From Helicobacter bilis (GTDB lineage: Bacteria > Campylobacterota > Campylobacteria > Campylobacterales > Helicobacteraceae): 64,000 nt of DNA. Position numbers and translations under genes: made by a program. The notes under the pieces were generated by a model. The model was not told where the DNA came from. It saw nothing but the letters and a program-made list of their open reading frames with translations, and did no database searches. Positions 47,158 to 57,471 of this stretch are shown piece by piece (within the stretch, counting starts at the first letter, position 1; each line of letters opens with the position of its first letter). The stretch lies in NCBI RefSeq assembly GCF_001999985.1, contig NZ_CP019645.1:1674001-1738000 (forward strand). The letters run 5' to 3'.

Positions 47158-48444
47158 TTATGCACTCCTTGCAAAGCGAAGTGCTGGATTAAAATGCTTA
47201 TTGTTTATAGAATCATTAACAACAGAATGTTTGATATAGGAATTTAAAGGGTTAGTTACCCCCCCCCCCCCGTCTATCACTGCTTTTAATAAATGCAAGG
47301 AATCTGTAATATCTACTTGATGATTCCCCACAAAAAAGCCATTATTATGCAAGTGTTTTGCATTTTTTAAAGAGCCATGTACCTCATAGTCAAAATAGCT
47401 TAACACCTCATTTTGTGTAAAATCACCCGCCACAATGGGTCGATACTCGATATTGTTTTTATCTAATTGTTGCAATATATCCTCTCGTTGTATCATAGAA
47501 TCTGGGCGAATAATCAAAGAGAAGCCAAACCAAGAGCTAAGTCCAATTTGCTTTTGAATGATAAAATCGGGGTGATTTTGAAAGTATTTGCAAAAAAGTT
47601 CCGCATTTTTTCTTCTATACTCTAAGAAAGTAGGAAGTTTTTTTAATTGTATGATGCCAATAGCCCCACTCATCTCAACAGGTCGCACATTATATCCAGG
47701 CAAAACAAAGCGAAAAGATTCATGAAACCAGCTATCACTTTTTGGTGCTACTAAGTTATCTTTTGGCAGATTTCTAGTCCAGCCGTGCGCTCTTAAACAA
47801 AGTAAAATGTGATACAACTCTTCGTTATCAGTAACTACAAAGCCACCCTCCATAGTCGCTATATGGTGTGAAAAAAATGTAGAAAATGTCCCCATAACAC
47901 CAAAAGTGCCAGCCTGCTTGCCTTTATATTCTGCACCCATTGATTCACAATTATCTTCCAATAAGATAATATTTCTACCGGCTATAATAGCCCGTATTCT
48001 ATCAAAGTCATTTGGATTACCCAGTAGATTAACGCACATAATCATTCTTGTAGAATCTGTGATTACATCTTGCAAGGATTGTAAATCATAATTAAGTGTT
48101 TCCAAATCAATATCTACAAATTTTAATTTTAGCCCATATTGATATAAAGGATAATAAGTCGTGCTCCAAGATACAGCAGGGACAATGACTTCATCACCTC
48201 TTTTTAATTTATTGTGCTTTGTATAGAACAAAGCTGCAGTTGCTATTAAATTAGCAGTTGAACCAGAGCTTGTCATCACAGCATATTTAGATCCTACAAA
48301 CTTTGCAAAATCTTTTTCACATTCGCTTACCTTTTTGCCCATAGTAAATATATCATTATCAATAACTTCTTGAATTGCCTGTAACTCTTGCCTATCCCAA
48401 GTAGATGACGCTAATGGATAACCTTTTAATGGATATTTTGTCAT
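47158..48444 (-). CDS. PLP-dependent sugar dehydratase, ColD/RfbH-like
   Basis: The 428-residue protein has the DegT/DnrJ/EryC1 aminotransferase fold ([32 protein letters not shown]). At the place of the PLP lysine it reads [11 protein letters not shown], with histidine, as in ColD and RfbH. These enzymes remove the 3-hydroxyl of GDP-4-keto-6-deoxymannose (ColD) or a CDP sugar, giving 3,6-dideoxyhexoses. A 13-G tract near the 3' end (47259-47271) encodes GGGG; at 13 the frame runs on for ~33 residues of unusual tail, while 12 or 14 G would stop it right after the tract. AAAGGA precedes the ATG. Confidence 0.8.
   Translation of the reverse strand: MTKYPLKGYPLASSTWDRQELQAIQEVIDNDIFTMGKKVSECEKDFAKFVGSKYAVMTSSGSTANLIATAALFYTKHNKLKRGDEVIVPAVSWSTTYYPLYQYGLKLKFVDIDLETLNYDLQSLQDVITDSTRMIMCVNLLGNPNDFDRIRAIIAGRNIILLEDNCESMGAEYKGKQAGTFGVMGTFSTFFSHHIATMEGGFVVTDNEELYHILLCLRAHGWTRNLPKDNLVAPKSDSWFHESFRFVLPGYNVRPVEMSGAIGIIQLKKLPTFLEYRRKNAELFCKYFQNHPDFIIQKQIGLSSWFGFSLIIRPDSMIQREDILQQLDKNNIEYRPIVAGDFTQNEVLSYFDYEVHGSLKNAKHLHNNGFFVGNHQVDITDSLHLLKAVIDGGGGVTNPLNSYIKHSVVNDSINNKHFNPALRFARSA
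47259..47271. repeat. Poly-C/G tract (13) near the 3' end of the ColD-like gene
   Basis: Thirteen C on the plus strand. Removing one base gives TAA right after the G run (ends GGGG); adding one gives GGT AAC TAA. So slippage would change only the C-terminus and the distance to the RmlC-like gene. Confidence 0.88.
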
Positions 48445-48472
48445 GCTTTTCCTTTCTTAAAATATAGGTGGT

Positions 48473-49531
48473 TTACTTGTAAATACCATTTACATAATCT
48501 TTATACATCATATTTAAACCTTCTTTTAATGTAATTTTGTGCCGCCAACCTAATGCGTGTATTTTACTTAAATCTATACTTTTTGCCAATGTGCCATCAT
48601 TTTTACTTGTGCTTTCAAATGAAACTTGCCCTTTATAATCTAGCATTTCTTGTAACATGAACGCTAGATTCTTAATCGTGATTTCTTCGCCAGTGCCGAT
48701 ATTAACATGTGAATTTCTTATTTTCCCATCAATATTTTGTGCAATGTCTTTAAAATCTTTATGTTGCATGAGATAAATGCAGGCTCTAGCCAAATCATCA
48801 CAATGTAAAAATTCTCTACTCGTATTTCCAGTTCCAAGAAGCATTACCTGCTTATCATCAATGCCAAATTTAGAAAGATAGATTCTAGCTTCTTCAATAG
48901 TTTTTAGATTTAAATCTTTCAATAATTCATCATATCTATTTTCATGAAGCAATTTTGCTAAATATATTTTTCTAAAAATGGCTGCTTGAACATGAGAAGT
49001 TTCTAAGTCAAAATTATCATTTGAGCCATACACACTTACAGGCATAACCGGTATAAACTGCACCCCATATTGAATACTATAAAATTCACACAATTTTAAA
49101 CCACTAATCTTTGCTATCGCATAAGGCTCATTATTGTATTGCAAATCACCCTGAAAAATATATTCTTCTTTTATGGGTAATGGCACAAATTCCGGATAGA
49201 TACAAATACTGCCAAGATATAATAGCTTCTTTGTATTATTTTTAGCAGCATAATGGATTACATTATTTTGCATAGTAAGATTCTCATATAAAAAACTCGC
49301 TCTATTCTGCAATTGCGCCACCATGCCACCAACTTTAGCCGCACAGAAAAATACATACTCTGGTTTTTCTTGCTCGAAAAAATCACTAACTAAAGCTTGA
49401 TTTAATAAGTCTAATTCTTTATGAGTTCTTACAACTAGATTATTAAATCCCATGTTTTGTAGTTTTTGAAGCACGGCTGAACCTATAAGTCCTGTGTGTC
49501 CAGCTATATAGATTTTAGAATCTTTTGTCAT
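48473..49531 (-). CDS. GDP-sugar epimerase/reductase, Fcl (WcaG)-like
   Basis: The 352-residue short-chain dehydrogenase-like protein has the NAD(P)-binding IAGHTGLIGSAVLQKL, the catalytic serine region LGSICIYPEF, and YAIAK (YxxxK) in EPYAIAKISG. It is longer than GDP-fucose synthase (about 320) owing to an insertion near residue 200 (DLNLKTIEEARIYLSKFG) typical of Campylobacter/Helicobacter relatives. In GDP-fucose and colitose pathways such enzymes epimerise C3/C5 and reduce C4. The ATG at 49531 follows AGGA; an upstream start at 49570 is weaker. It begins the nucleotide-sugar operon. Confidence 0.85.
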   Translation of the reverse strand: MTKDSKIYIAGHTGLIGSAVLQKLQNMGFNNLVVRTHKELDLLNQALVSDFFEQEKPEYVFFCAAKVGGMVAQLQNRASFLYENLTMQNNVIHYAAKNNTKKLLYLGSICIYPEFVPLPIKEEYIFQGDLQYNNEPYAIAKISGLKLCEFYSIQYGVQFIPVMPVSVYGSNDNFDLETSHVQAAIFRKIYLAKLLHENRYDELLKDLNLKTIEEARIYLSKFGIDDKQVMLLGTGNTSREFLHCDDLARACIYLMQHKDFKDIAQNIDGKIRNSHVNIGTGEEITIKNLAFMLQEMLDYKGQVSFESTSKNDGTLAKSIDLSKIHALGWRHKITLKEGLNMMYKDYVNGIYK

Positions 49532-49671
49532 TCCTATATTCCTAATTGTTAGTGTATTGCGACTAAACATAACCTAATGCTATATTCAAAAAGTCAAATC
49601 ATAGCATATAAATTACAAGATAATGCTTAAGATATTTTAAGTCAAAAGGGCTAATTATACAAAATCTAGTC

Positions 49672-52600
49672 TTACTGCTCTCCATCAATAATCTTAAAGC
49701 GCTTTGCAATCATTTTAAATGTTGGCGGTAAAATAAGTAGTGTGAGTGCTGTTGAAGTGGCAAGTCCGCCAAGCACAACGACTGCTAAGGGCTTTTGGAC
49801 TTCACTGCCAACACCACCACCAATAAGCATAGGCACAAGTCCAAGTGCTGCAATACTTGCCGTCATTAAGACCGGTCTAAGTCTTCTTTTTGCCCCCATT
49901 TCTACTGCCTCATCAATGCTGTGTCCCTTTTTAATAAGCTGGACAAAATAGCCTACCATAACAAGCCCATTTAACACGGCAATACCAAACAATGCGATAA
50001 AGCCTACACTCGCTGGTACTGACATGTATTCACCTGATAGATATAAAGATATTAAGCCGCCTGTTACTGCAAATGGAATGTTTAATAGAATCATAAGTGA
50101 AAGCGTAATAGAGCGGAATGTAAAGAATAGAATAAAAAAGATGACTAAAATGCTTAGTGGGATAACAGTGCTAAAGCGCGCGTTTGCCCTTTGCTGGTTT
50201 TCAAACTGCCCACCATAAGTGAGGCTATAACCATCGGGCAGTTTTACTTCCGCACTAATTCTTGCCATAGCTTCTTCTACAAAGCCACCTAAATCCCTAT
50301 CTTCAACATTACTTCTTACAACGCCCACACGACTGCTTTGCTCTCTCATAATACTAATTGGACCATCAACCGCCCTAATTTCTGCGACAGAGTTAATAGG
50401 CACAACCAAGTCATCTTCAGAGCTTAACTCTAAGCCTTGAAACTTTGATACATCATAGGCAATATCGCTTGATTGACGGATAAGCACAGGTGTCCTTGCA
50501 AAGCCTTGTGGTATATAATCGATAAATAAGCCCTCTAGTGAGCTTTTCATAAATTTTGAAAACTCTTCGACACTAATATTTGTTCGTGCCATTTTCTCTC
50601 GTTGTGGCGTTACATAGAAGTAATTTACCCCTTTATTCAATGCGGTATAGACTTCCTTGCTACCCCTTATATCCTTTAATATATCAGCGATTTGTGTGCT
50701 TAAGCTATTTAACTCATCAATATCAGAGCCAAAAATCTTAATGGCTACATCACCACGCACACCTGTTACCATTTCGCTAATACGCATGTCAATGGGCTGG
50801 GTTACAATAAATGTAACACCTTTAAAATCTTTTACAGCATTATGTATTTTATCAATTATTTCTTTTTTGTTTTTTGCTTCCCACTCATCTTTTGGCTTTA
50901 AGATGATAAAAGAATCTGATTGATAGAATCCAGCTAAATCAAGTCCTAACTCATCAGCACCAGCACGCGTAATAATGGTTTTAATCTCGGGGACAGAATC
51001 TTTAATTTGCTTTGTGATTCTAAGTAAAATATCACGCGATTCATCAATAGAAGTCGATGGTGTCGTCTCAATGGACAATACAATATCGCCCTCATCAAGT
51101 GTAGGCATGAAAGCCTTACCAATATAGGGGAAAAGTGAGAAAGCAAACACAAGAAATACAAGTGAGCCAATCATTACAATGCGACCATTATTTAAGCAAA
51201 ACTTAAGCATAGGGTGATATAAATACTCAATCCCACGCAATAAAATCGTTTCTTTATGCGGCTTTGACTTTAATACAAACGAACACATAACAGGAATAAC
51301 CGTGATTGAGAGTATAAGTGAGCCGATAAGGGCATATACAATAGTTTCTCCCAAAGGCACAAACATTTTCCCCTCTAAGCCTTCTAGTGTGAGAATGGGC
51401 ACAAAAAATACGATAATGATAATAATCCCACTTACAACAGATGGGGCTATCTCTTTTGAAGCACGATAGATTGTGTGAATCTTTGTTAGATTTTGCTCAT
51501 GGCTTAATCTCTCAAAGGCGTTTTCTACCACAACAACCGCAGAATCTACTAAGATTCCAACAGCGATTATAAGCCCACCTAGACTCATTAAATTCGCACT
51601 TAAGCCATTTTTCTCCATTAACGCAAAGGCAACGGATAAAGCAAGAGGTAAAATAACACTCACAGCAACAGCCGCACGCAAATCCCCTAAGAATAAAAAT
51701 AAAACGATAACAATAAGCACAATGGCTTCTGCAAGGACTTTAATCACGGCATCTACTGCCTTTTGTGTTAAATCAGATCGATTGTAGAAAGTATTTATTT
51801 GCACATCTGGTGGGAGATTAGCCCGAATTTCATCAAGCTTTTTTTCTACCATTTCAATGGTATTTTTCGAGTTTGCCCCCCTTAATCCTAGCACGATTCC
51901 TTCAGTCGTTTCTCTCTCGCCATCTATTGTTACAAAGCCTAGTCTTGTGCGATGATTTTCTACCACTTGAGCGAAGTCTTTTATCCGCACATAGCCATTT
52001 TGCGTAGGCATTGAGATATTTTCAATGTCTTTAATGTTTTTTGCTGCACTTTCAATTTTTACAAGATACATTTCACCGGGGCGATTGATTATCCCCGCGC
52101 CATCATTTTTTAGATTCTCACGCAGCACAGATTCTAACTCTGATATAGAAATCCCAAGCTTTGCCATATCATGAAAATCTGGAATCACAACATAAGCCTT
52201 TGCAAAGCCACCATAGCTACTCACATCAGCCACACCCTTGATACTTCTTAGGGCTGGGCGGATAGTAAAGTCAAGCAGCTGCCTTTTTTCAGTTTCTGTG
52301 ATATTACCCTCGATAGTAAACATATACATATCACTCAAAGGCGTTACAATCGGGGCTAAACCACCACTCACACCTGCTGGTAATTCAGACATAGCAGTGC
52401 TTAATCTCTCGCTTACCATCTGCCTTGCGATATTCATATTTACAGAATCTTCAAAGTTAATAGTAATATCTGCAATGGCATATTTACTTGTGCTTCTTAG
52501 TGAAGTCTGCCCTTGTAATCCTAGCAATTCAAGCTCTAAAGGTCGCACCACACGATTTTCTACTTCTTCAGGGGAAGCCCCGGGCATTTTCATAATGATT

Positions 52601-52743
52601 TTTACTTGCGTAGAGCTTACATCAGGGAAGGCATCGATTGGGATTCTCACAAAGCTAAACACACCATAGGCGAGTAAAAGACATGCAAGGATTGTAACGA
52701 TAATCTTTTGTCGCAAAGAAAATTCAATGATTTTTGTAAGCAT
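49672..52743 (-). CDS. cznA: Heavy-metal RND pump, CznA/CzcA type
   Basis: The 1023-residue inner-membrane transporter has 12 expected helices and two large periplasmic loops. It belongs to the CzcA/CusA (HME-RND) group: SPEEVENRVVRPLELEL, the helix-4 proton-relay acidic motif GILVDSAVVVVENAFERL, and the C-terminal GGLATSTALTLLILPPTF. H. pylori CznABC exports cadmium, zinc and nickel and is tied to nickel balance for urease; that substrate set is taken from the homologue. It is last in the cznC-cznB-cznA operon; GGGAG precedes the ATG. Confidence 0.9.
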   Translation of the reverse strand: MLTKIIEFSLRQKIIVTILACLLLAYGVFSFVRIPIDAFPDVSSTQVKIIMKMPGASPEEVENRVVRPLELELLGLQGQTSLRSTSKYAIADITINFEDSVNMNIARQMVSERLSTAMSELPAGVSGGLAPIVTPLSDMYMFTIEGNITETEKRQLLDFTIRPALRSIKGVADVSSYGGFAKAYVVIPDFHDMAKLGISISELESVLRENLKNDGAGIINRPGEMYLVKIESAAKNIKDIENISMPTQNGYVRIKDFAQVVENHRTRLGFVTIDGERETTEGIVLGLRGANSKNTIEMVEKKLDEIRANLPPDVQINTFYNRSDLTQKAVDAVIKVLAEAIVLIVIVLFLFLGDLRAAVAVSVILPLALSVAFALMEKNGLSANLMSLGGLIIAVGILVDSAVVVVENAFERLSHEQNLTKIHTIYRASKEIAPSVVSGIIIIIVFFVPILTLEGLEGKMFVPLGETIVYALIGSLILSITVIPVMCSFVLKSKPHKETILLRGIEYLYHPMLKFCLNNGRIVMIGSLVFLVFAFSLFPYIGKAFMPTLDEGDIVLSIETTPSTSIDESRDILLRITKQIKDSVPEIKTIITRAGADELGLDLAGFYQSDSFIILKPKDEWEAKNKKEIIDKIHNAVKDFKGVTFIVTQPIDMRISEMVTGVRGDVAIKIFGSDIDELNSLSTQIADILKDIRGSKEVYTALNKGVNYFYVTPQREKMARTNISVEEFSKFMKSSLEGLFIDYIPQGFARTPVLIRQSSDIAYDVSKFQGLELSSEDDLVVPINSVAEIRAVDGPISIMREQSSRVGVVRSNVEDRDLGGFVEEAMARISAEVKLPDGYSLTYGGQFENQQRANARFSTVIPLSILVIFFILFFTFRSITLSLMILLNIPFAVTGGLISLYLSGEYMSVPASVGFIALFGIAVLNGLVMVGYFVQLIKKGHSIDEAVEMGAKRRLRPVLMTASIAALGLVPMLIGGGVGSEVQKPLAVVVLGGLATSTALTLLILPPTFKMIAKRFKIIDGEQ

Positions 52744-52811
52744 ATCTAGCCACTCCCTTATATATACACTGAAGTATTAAGCAAAAAATCTTGGCAAATC
52801 CTGCTATACAA

Positions 52812-53936
52812 TTAATGACCATTGCCATCACTCCCATCTTCACCTAGTCCAGCCATAACACCTTTTAGCAAAACAAGTGAGCCTTTTGCCACTTTTGTGC
52901 CAACTTTTAATCCATCTCCCTCTACCACAGCTGCACCATCTCTCTCTTCTAAAATGTTTATAGTAGTGGGCTTAAATCCATTTTCTACTTGAATAAATGC
53001 AAGATAGTCATTGTCATATTTAATCCAGCAATCATCAGGTATCACAACTGCACTACCACCCACTGACCCTGCCACATAAATCTCTACTATCTCACCGACT
53101 TTAAAGCCCTTTGCCTCCACTCTTGCTACTGCACTAATGGTATTTGTCTGCTTATCAATGACGCTTGAAATGCTTTCAATTATGCCTATTTTATCGCCCT
53201 TATCATTAAATACAGAGAATCCTTGCTGCACGCTTTTAAGCCTATTTTGCGGCACTCTTATGCGTAAAAGCACATTGTCATTATCAGGCTTTGCTATCCT
53301 TATATAAGGCGTAAAAGCTGGAATCTTTTGTCCAATCTGTGTTGGCACAACGCTTAGTGTCCCGCTACCACTAGCGCGAACAAGAAAGCCATATTGCCCG
53401 CGTGGATTATCTGGATTAATACCAAAGATATTAAAAGATGATCGGATTTCATTCATTTTCAAACGAAGCTCATTCATAGTAAGATAGCTTGTTTGATACG
53501 CTCTTTGTGAGATAACGCCTTGCCGTAATAAGTCTTTATCTTTCCTTTCTACTTCTTGTGCGATTTGGAATCTACTGCGAGTATTTTGCAGTGAGAAGTA
53601 AAGCTCACTCAAAGCATTTGAGCTAATCTCTACAATAGGCTCTCCCTTTTTCACACTCTCACCAGCCCTTTTATAGAGATTCACCACGACAACTTCAAGG
53701 CTTGAATTTTGCGTATAACCATCTTTATCATCAAAATCTACTACTGCAGAGAAAGGCACGCCCCTTTCATTTGAAGTGTTTTTAATAGCAAAGATTCCAA
53801 CGCCCATTGCCTTCATTTCAGAATCTTTTAAGCTTATCGCTTCATATTTTGCTGTATCCGCATAAAGCGGTATAAAAAATATGCTAAATAGCACAAAAAG
53901 ATTCTGTAAAGTTTTATAAAAGTTTGCTTGTATCAT
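52812..53936 (-). CDS. cznB: Metal efflux adaptor, CznB/CzcB type
   Basis: The 374-residue membrane-fusion protein has a signal peptide (LFVLFSIFFIPLYA, then DTAKY). It has a lipoyl half (LYKRAGESVKKGEPIVEISS), an alpha-helical hairpin (residues about 110-150), and a beta-barrel domain, and ends in GEDGSDGNGH, a short acidic/histidine tail. It links CznA to the outer-membrane channel. The ATG at 53936 follows AAAGGA; an earlier in-frame start lacks a ribosome site. It lies 68 bases upstream of cznA and 20 bases after cznC. Confidence 0.87.
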   Translation of the reverse strand: MIQANFYKTLQNLFVLFSIFFIPLYADTAKYEAISLKDSEMKAMGVGIFAIKNTSNERGVPFSAVVDFDDKDGYTQNSSLEVVVVNLYKRAGESVKKGEPIVEISSNALSELYFSLQNTRSRFQIAQEVERKDKDLLRQGVISQRAYQTSYLTMNELRLKMNEIRSSFNIFGINPDNPRGQYGFLVRASGSGTLSVVPTQIGQKIPAFTPYIRIAKPDNDNVLLRIRVPQNRLKSVQQGFSVFNDKGDKIGIIESISSVIDKQTNTISAVARVEAKGFKVGEIVEIYVAGSVGGSAVVIPDDCWIKYDNDYLAFIQVENGFKPTTINILEERDGAAVVEGDGLKVGTKVAKGSLVLLKGVMAGLGEDGSDGNGH

Positions 53937-53955
53937 GGCTTTTCCTTTCATCTTT

Positions 53956-55302
53956 TTAATCTATTTTTGTGAAACTCTCGCCTAAAGTCTCTTCTAAAAG
54001 CGCAACTATATCAATGTATTTTATCTGTGAATTGACAAGGGCAATTTGTGAATCTACAAATGCGTTTTCTTGTGTGATATACTCAAAAAGAGTAACCTGC
54101 TGTGCCTCATAGCCCAAGCGATTAAGTTCTGCTAAATGCTGCTTTGCTTGTGTGTTTTGCTTTGCGATGTCAATGTATTTTCTTTGCAGGGCTAATTCTT
54201 GCAGATATGCTTTTGCTTTAATAGCAATTTGCTTTTTTGTAATATTTGTCTTTGCAAGTGTGCCAGATTCTAAAGCCATATATTTTGCTTTTAAATGCGA
54301 TTGTTTCCTTGTAACAGGCAGGGGAATCGTAGTCTTCAAAGATGGATTATAGCTTGAGAGTGAGTGATTAACCCCTATGCCTACCTCTAAATTTCCCCAT
54401 AGATTCTGTCCCTCATATTGTGCTAGAGATTTATATTCTTTTGTTTGAGAATCCAGTATTTCAGTATAAAGTGAAGATTGAATCTTTTGGTCTAGCAAAC
54501 TCTGCTGCATGTCGATAAATTGAAACTCTAAACCTTTTATAATAATCTCATTATGCTTTGTATCGCTATCATCATTTTCTATATTTTCTATGCTATGCAA
54601 TTCCTTTTCAATCGCATATAGCATATTTGTATTATCTTTATTTGTTGAGATATGTGCGTAATGCTGTTTATCTAAACCCATAAACATAAAAAGATTTTTT
54701 TGTAACTCTAAAAGCTCATTTCTCACCGCTACACTCGCTAGAGTAGAATCTAGATAAGCCACCTCAAAGCTTACATAATCTTTTCTACTGATACTCCCGC
54801 CCTCTAGCCTTTTCTTTGCGATATGAAGTAGCTTTAAAAAGTTTTCTTCCCTTTTAAGATAATAGCGACATTTCTCTTTTGTAGCCACATAGGTAAGATA
54901 AATGCGTTTTGCATTGATAAAGTTAAGATTTCTAAGCAGATTATGTGTCTTTTGATATTGCTCCCCTTTTGCTTGCAGGCTTTGTTTTAAAAGGGCATTT
55001 ACCCACCAGAGTTTTGGTTTAGCAACGATTGACATATCCCATTCTACCCCAGATTTATTGGTGTCTTTCGCTGTGTTTCCACTTGCCTCTATTGTAGGAT
55101 ATTCCCATGCAATACTTGATTTTCTTTCAGCCAGCATACTTTCAAATTGTGCTTTATTATCGATTAATGAAATTGCATTTTTATCAATGGCTTTTACAAA
55201 GTCTTGCAACTCAAAAGTTTGTGCAAAAAGTGATATGTGATATACACAAAAAAAGCCAATCACATACATATATTTTCGTAGAAAACCCTGCGTTGTCTGC
55301 AC
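53956..55302 (-). CDS. cznC: Outer-membrane efflux channel, CznC/TolC type
   Basis: The 448-residue protein has a signal peptide (MYVIGFFCVYHISLFA, then QTFELQ) and the TolC-like repeated long helices with strand segments (LQDFVKAIDKNAISLID; LKAKYMALESGTLAKTNIT; TLFEYITQENAFVDSQIALVNS). It would trimerise as the exit duct for CznAB. Start is a GTG with GGGAG five bases upstream. First gene of the operon; promoter lies in the 230-base divergent gap shared with the GspF-like gene, which is very AT-rich. Confidence 0.82.
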   Translation of the reverse strand: MQTTQGFLRKYMYVIGFFCVYHISLFAQTFELQDFVKAIDKNAISLIDNKAQFESMLAERKSSIAWEYPTIEASGNTAKDTNKSGVEWDMSIVAKPKLWWVNALLKQSLQAKGEQYQKTHNLLRNLNFINAKRIYLTYVATKEKCRYYLKREENFLKLLHIAKKRLEGGSISRKDYVSFEVAYLDSTLASVAVRNELLELQKNLFMFMGLDKQHYAHISTNKDNTNMLYAIEKELHSIENIENDDSDTKHNEIIIKGLEFQFIDMQQSLLDQKIQSSLYTEILDSQTKEYKSLAQYEGQNLWGNLEVGIGVNHSLSSYNPSLKTTIPLPVTRKQSHLKAKYMALESGTLAKTNITKKQIAIKAKAYLQELALQRKYIDIAKQNTQAKQHLAELNRLGYEAQQVTLFEYITQENAFVDSQIALVNSQIKYIDIVALLEETLGESFTKID

Positions 55303-55530
55303 TCATTCTCCCTTTGTGTTGTGCCTTAATTTGCTACTCTAAAATATTGAATTTATCCATAGAAAAAGTAATAAATCTCAAAAAATAAAGCTTTTATTTT
55401 AGTATAAAAAAGTTATCATTATATCATTTCACTAATATTTTACAAAAATTTTACATTAGAGTGAAACATACATTTTATAAAAAGCTGTAATTTTGTTATA
55501 GTTATACATAACTTTATATCTAGGATAGCT

Positions 55531-56703
55531 ATGTCACTTTTTAAATGCAATTATCAAAGCATAAACACGCAAGGTGTGCGATACATCTTTGCTAAAAACA
55601 CAGAGGAAGCAAAGCAAAAAATGTTGCAAAAAAATTTCCTTGTTACAAATATAAACGAAGTTAGCCTTTTTATGCGATATGGTAATAAAACACAAGAACT
55701 TGAAAGGATTTTTTGGCAGCTTGGGTTTAGCTACACTTCGGGTTTGCATTTAATCTCTATTTTACAATCCATAAAAAAAGAACTATATTTTAAGGAAAAT
55801 GCGGCGTTATTGCAATCTATGATTCATGCACTAGAAAAAGGCGATACGCTTTCTAGTGCCTTGCAAAAGCATATAAATACTTGCGGGAGTCTTGTGGTAG
55901 CGTTATTTAGCATTGGTGAAAAGAGTGGATTTTTGCAAGAGACTTGTGAGTTATGTGCAAAAGAAATATCACAAAAAAATGCCTATATACAAGCATTGCG
56001 TAATGCTATGATTTACCCATTGTTACTTGCATTAAGTTTTTTATGTGTATTTTTTGTGCTTGCATTTTTTGTGATTCCAGAGTTTGCTAACCTTTATAAT
56101 GAATTAGGTGCGAATTTGCCTTTTTTTACAGAACTTACTCTTAAAATATCTAGCTTTTTACAAAGTTATATATTTGAGATACTTGCTTGTATTCTAATTT
56201 TTATTATTTTTTGTTTTATATTTTTGAATAAAAAGTTAGTTAGAGATAGAATCTTATTGCATATTCCTTTCATTAATCATGTAGTAACTGATTATTGGCT
56301 TTATATATATTTTTTGGGGTTACATTATTTTTTAAAAAGTAAAGTGCCATTTATGGATAGTATTGTGCAGTGTGAAAAATTGATACACAATAGCGTATTG
56401 CAACAAAAAATTTCCCACTTGAGATTTATGCTAGATAAAGGCATACCGCTAAGTCAAGCCCTAAATAGCATTGATATAAAAATCGCAAATATCGCATTAC
56501 TACAAAGTGGAGAACAAAGCGGAATGCTAGATAAAGCCCTAGAATTGAATGCAAGATTCTATAAAGACAGATTCACGCAATCCTTGCAAACTTTGCAAAT
56601 ACTCTCGCAACCTTTTGCAACAATTATTATGGGAATCCTAATCGCAGGACTTGCATATAGCATAGTAGCACCCATGTGGCAGCTTTTAGAAGTAGCGATT
56701 TAG
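55531..56703 (+). CDS. Type II secretion/competence F protein (GspF/CtsF-like)
   Basis: The 390-residue inner-membrane platform protein has two GspF domains. Features are the N-terminal RYIFAKNTEEAKQKMLQ, the first cytoplasmic domain (SYTSGLHLISILQSI, MIHALEKGDTLSSAL, IGEKSGFLQETC), helices near 165-195, 215-235 and 360-385, and the second domain (LLQSGEQSGMLDKALELNARF). Such proteins assemble pseudopili for DNA uptake (CtsF in Campylobacter) or secretion. No other such gene is adjacent. AGGATAG precedes the ATG. Confidence 0.87.
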   Translation: MSLFKCNYQSINTQGVRYIFAKNTEEAKQKMLQKNFLVTNINEVSLFMRYGNKTQELERIFWQLGFSYTSGLHLISILQSIKKELYFKENAALLQSMIHALEKGDTLSSALQKHINTCGSLVVALFSIGEKSGFLQETCELCAKEISQKNAYIQALRNAMIYPLLLALSFLCVFFVLAFFVIPEFANLYNELGANLPFFTELTLKISSFLQSYIFEILACILIFIIFCFIFLNKKLVRDRILLHIPFINHVVTDYWLYIYFLGLHYFLKSKVPFMDSIVQCEKLIHNSVLQQKISHLRFMLDKGIPLSQALNSIDIKIANIALLQSGEQSGMLDKALELNARFYKDRFTQSLQTLQILSQPFATIIMGILIAGLAYSIVAPMWQLLEVAI

Positions 56704-56859
56704 ATTCTATAAGCACAGATTCCAGCGTTTTTCTTATTGTGTGTAAGTATTGGGCATTTCCAAGGGATATTTTATTTTTTTAAAAGTTCAAAATAATAAG
56801 AAACTCATCTATCAGCACTCTCTTCGTAAGTTTCGCGGTCGCCATTTGCAGCCCAGAAT

Positions 56860-57453
56860 CTAATACGCAATATGCTCGTATAGTTCTATTACACCTAAGT
56901 CATCTTGTATGAGTGTGCGTGTCATTCGTTGATTTTTCTTTTTTAAACAACCGCTTAAGTCAAAAAAGAGTGTCTTATCATCTTTTTTCCAAAGTGTGTA
57001 GGTGCATTTTACATTATATGAATTTATGAAAGTATAGTCGTGCTCTTTATTATCCTGTGGTAAGCCTAGTTTTAAGATATTTGAAAGGTGTGCTATGCGG
57101 TCTTTCTCCCTTGCTGCGTGATGGTGTTTTAAGTAAATGACTAGATTTTCTAAAAAGATTCTATGCATCATTTCAATATCTGCTTGCGGATAAAAGCACT
57201 TTGTAGCATAGCACATAATGTTACCATCACACACTCTTTTTTGCCAAGTCTCATCGCATTTTGCATCTTCTACATAATCGTTTTGATTGAATAGTAGTTT
57301 TATGCGTTTTATGGTTGCCTCTAGCCAGTGTTCTTTTGGGCTAGATTCTGTATTTTTAGTAGATTCTATTTTTTTAGAATCTACTTTAGAATCTGCTATC
57401 ATAAGACTAGCACACACCATAAAAGCCATAATATATCTATACACAAAACGCAT
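56860..57453 (-). CDS. Predicted periplasmic protein, unknown family
   Basis: The 197-residue product has a signal peptide (YRYIMAFMVCASLMIA, then DSKVDSK). A short low-complexity segment of KIESTKNTESS follows, then a globular part with several cysteines (DAKCDETWQKRVCDGNIMCYATKCF; NVKCTY; DLSGCLKKK) that could form disulfides in the periplasm. I do not recognise it. AAAGGGGGG precedes the ATG. It lies 18 bases downstream of speA and may share its transcript. Confidence 0.65.
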   Translation of the reverse strand: MRFVYRYIMAFMVCASLMIADSKVDSKKIESTKNTESSPKEHWLEATIKRIKLLFNQNDYVEDAKCDETWQKRVCDGNIMCYATKCFYPQADIEMMHRIFLENLVIYLKHHHAAREKDRIAHLSNILKLGLPQDNKEHDYTFINSYNVKCTYTLWKKDDKTLFFDLSGCLKKKNQRMTRTLIQDDLGVIELYEHIAY

Positions 57454-57471
57454 AAATCCCCCCTTTAAACA

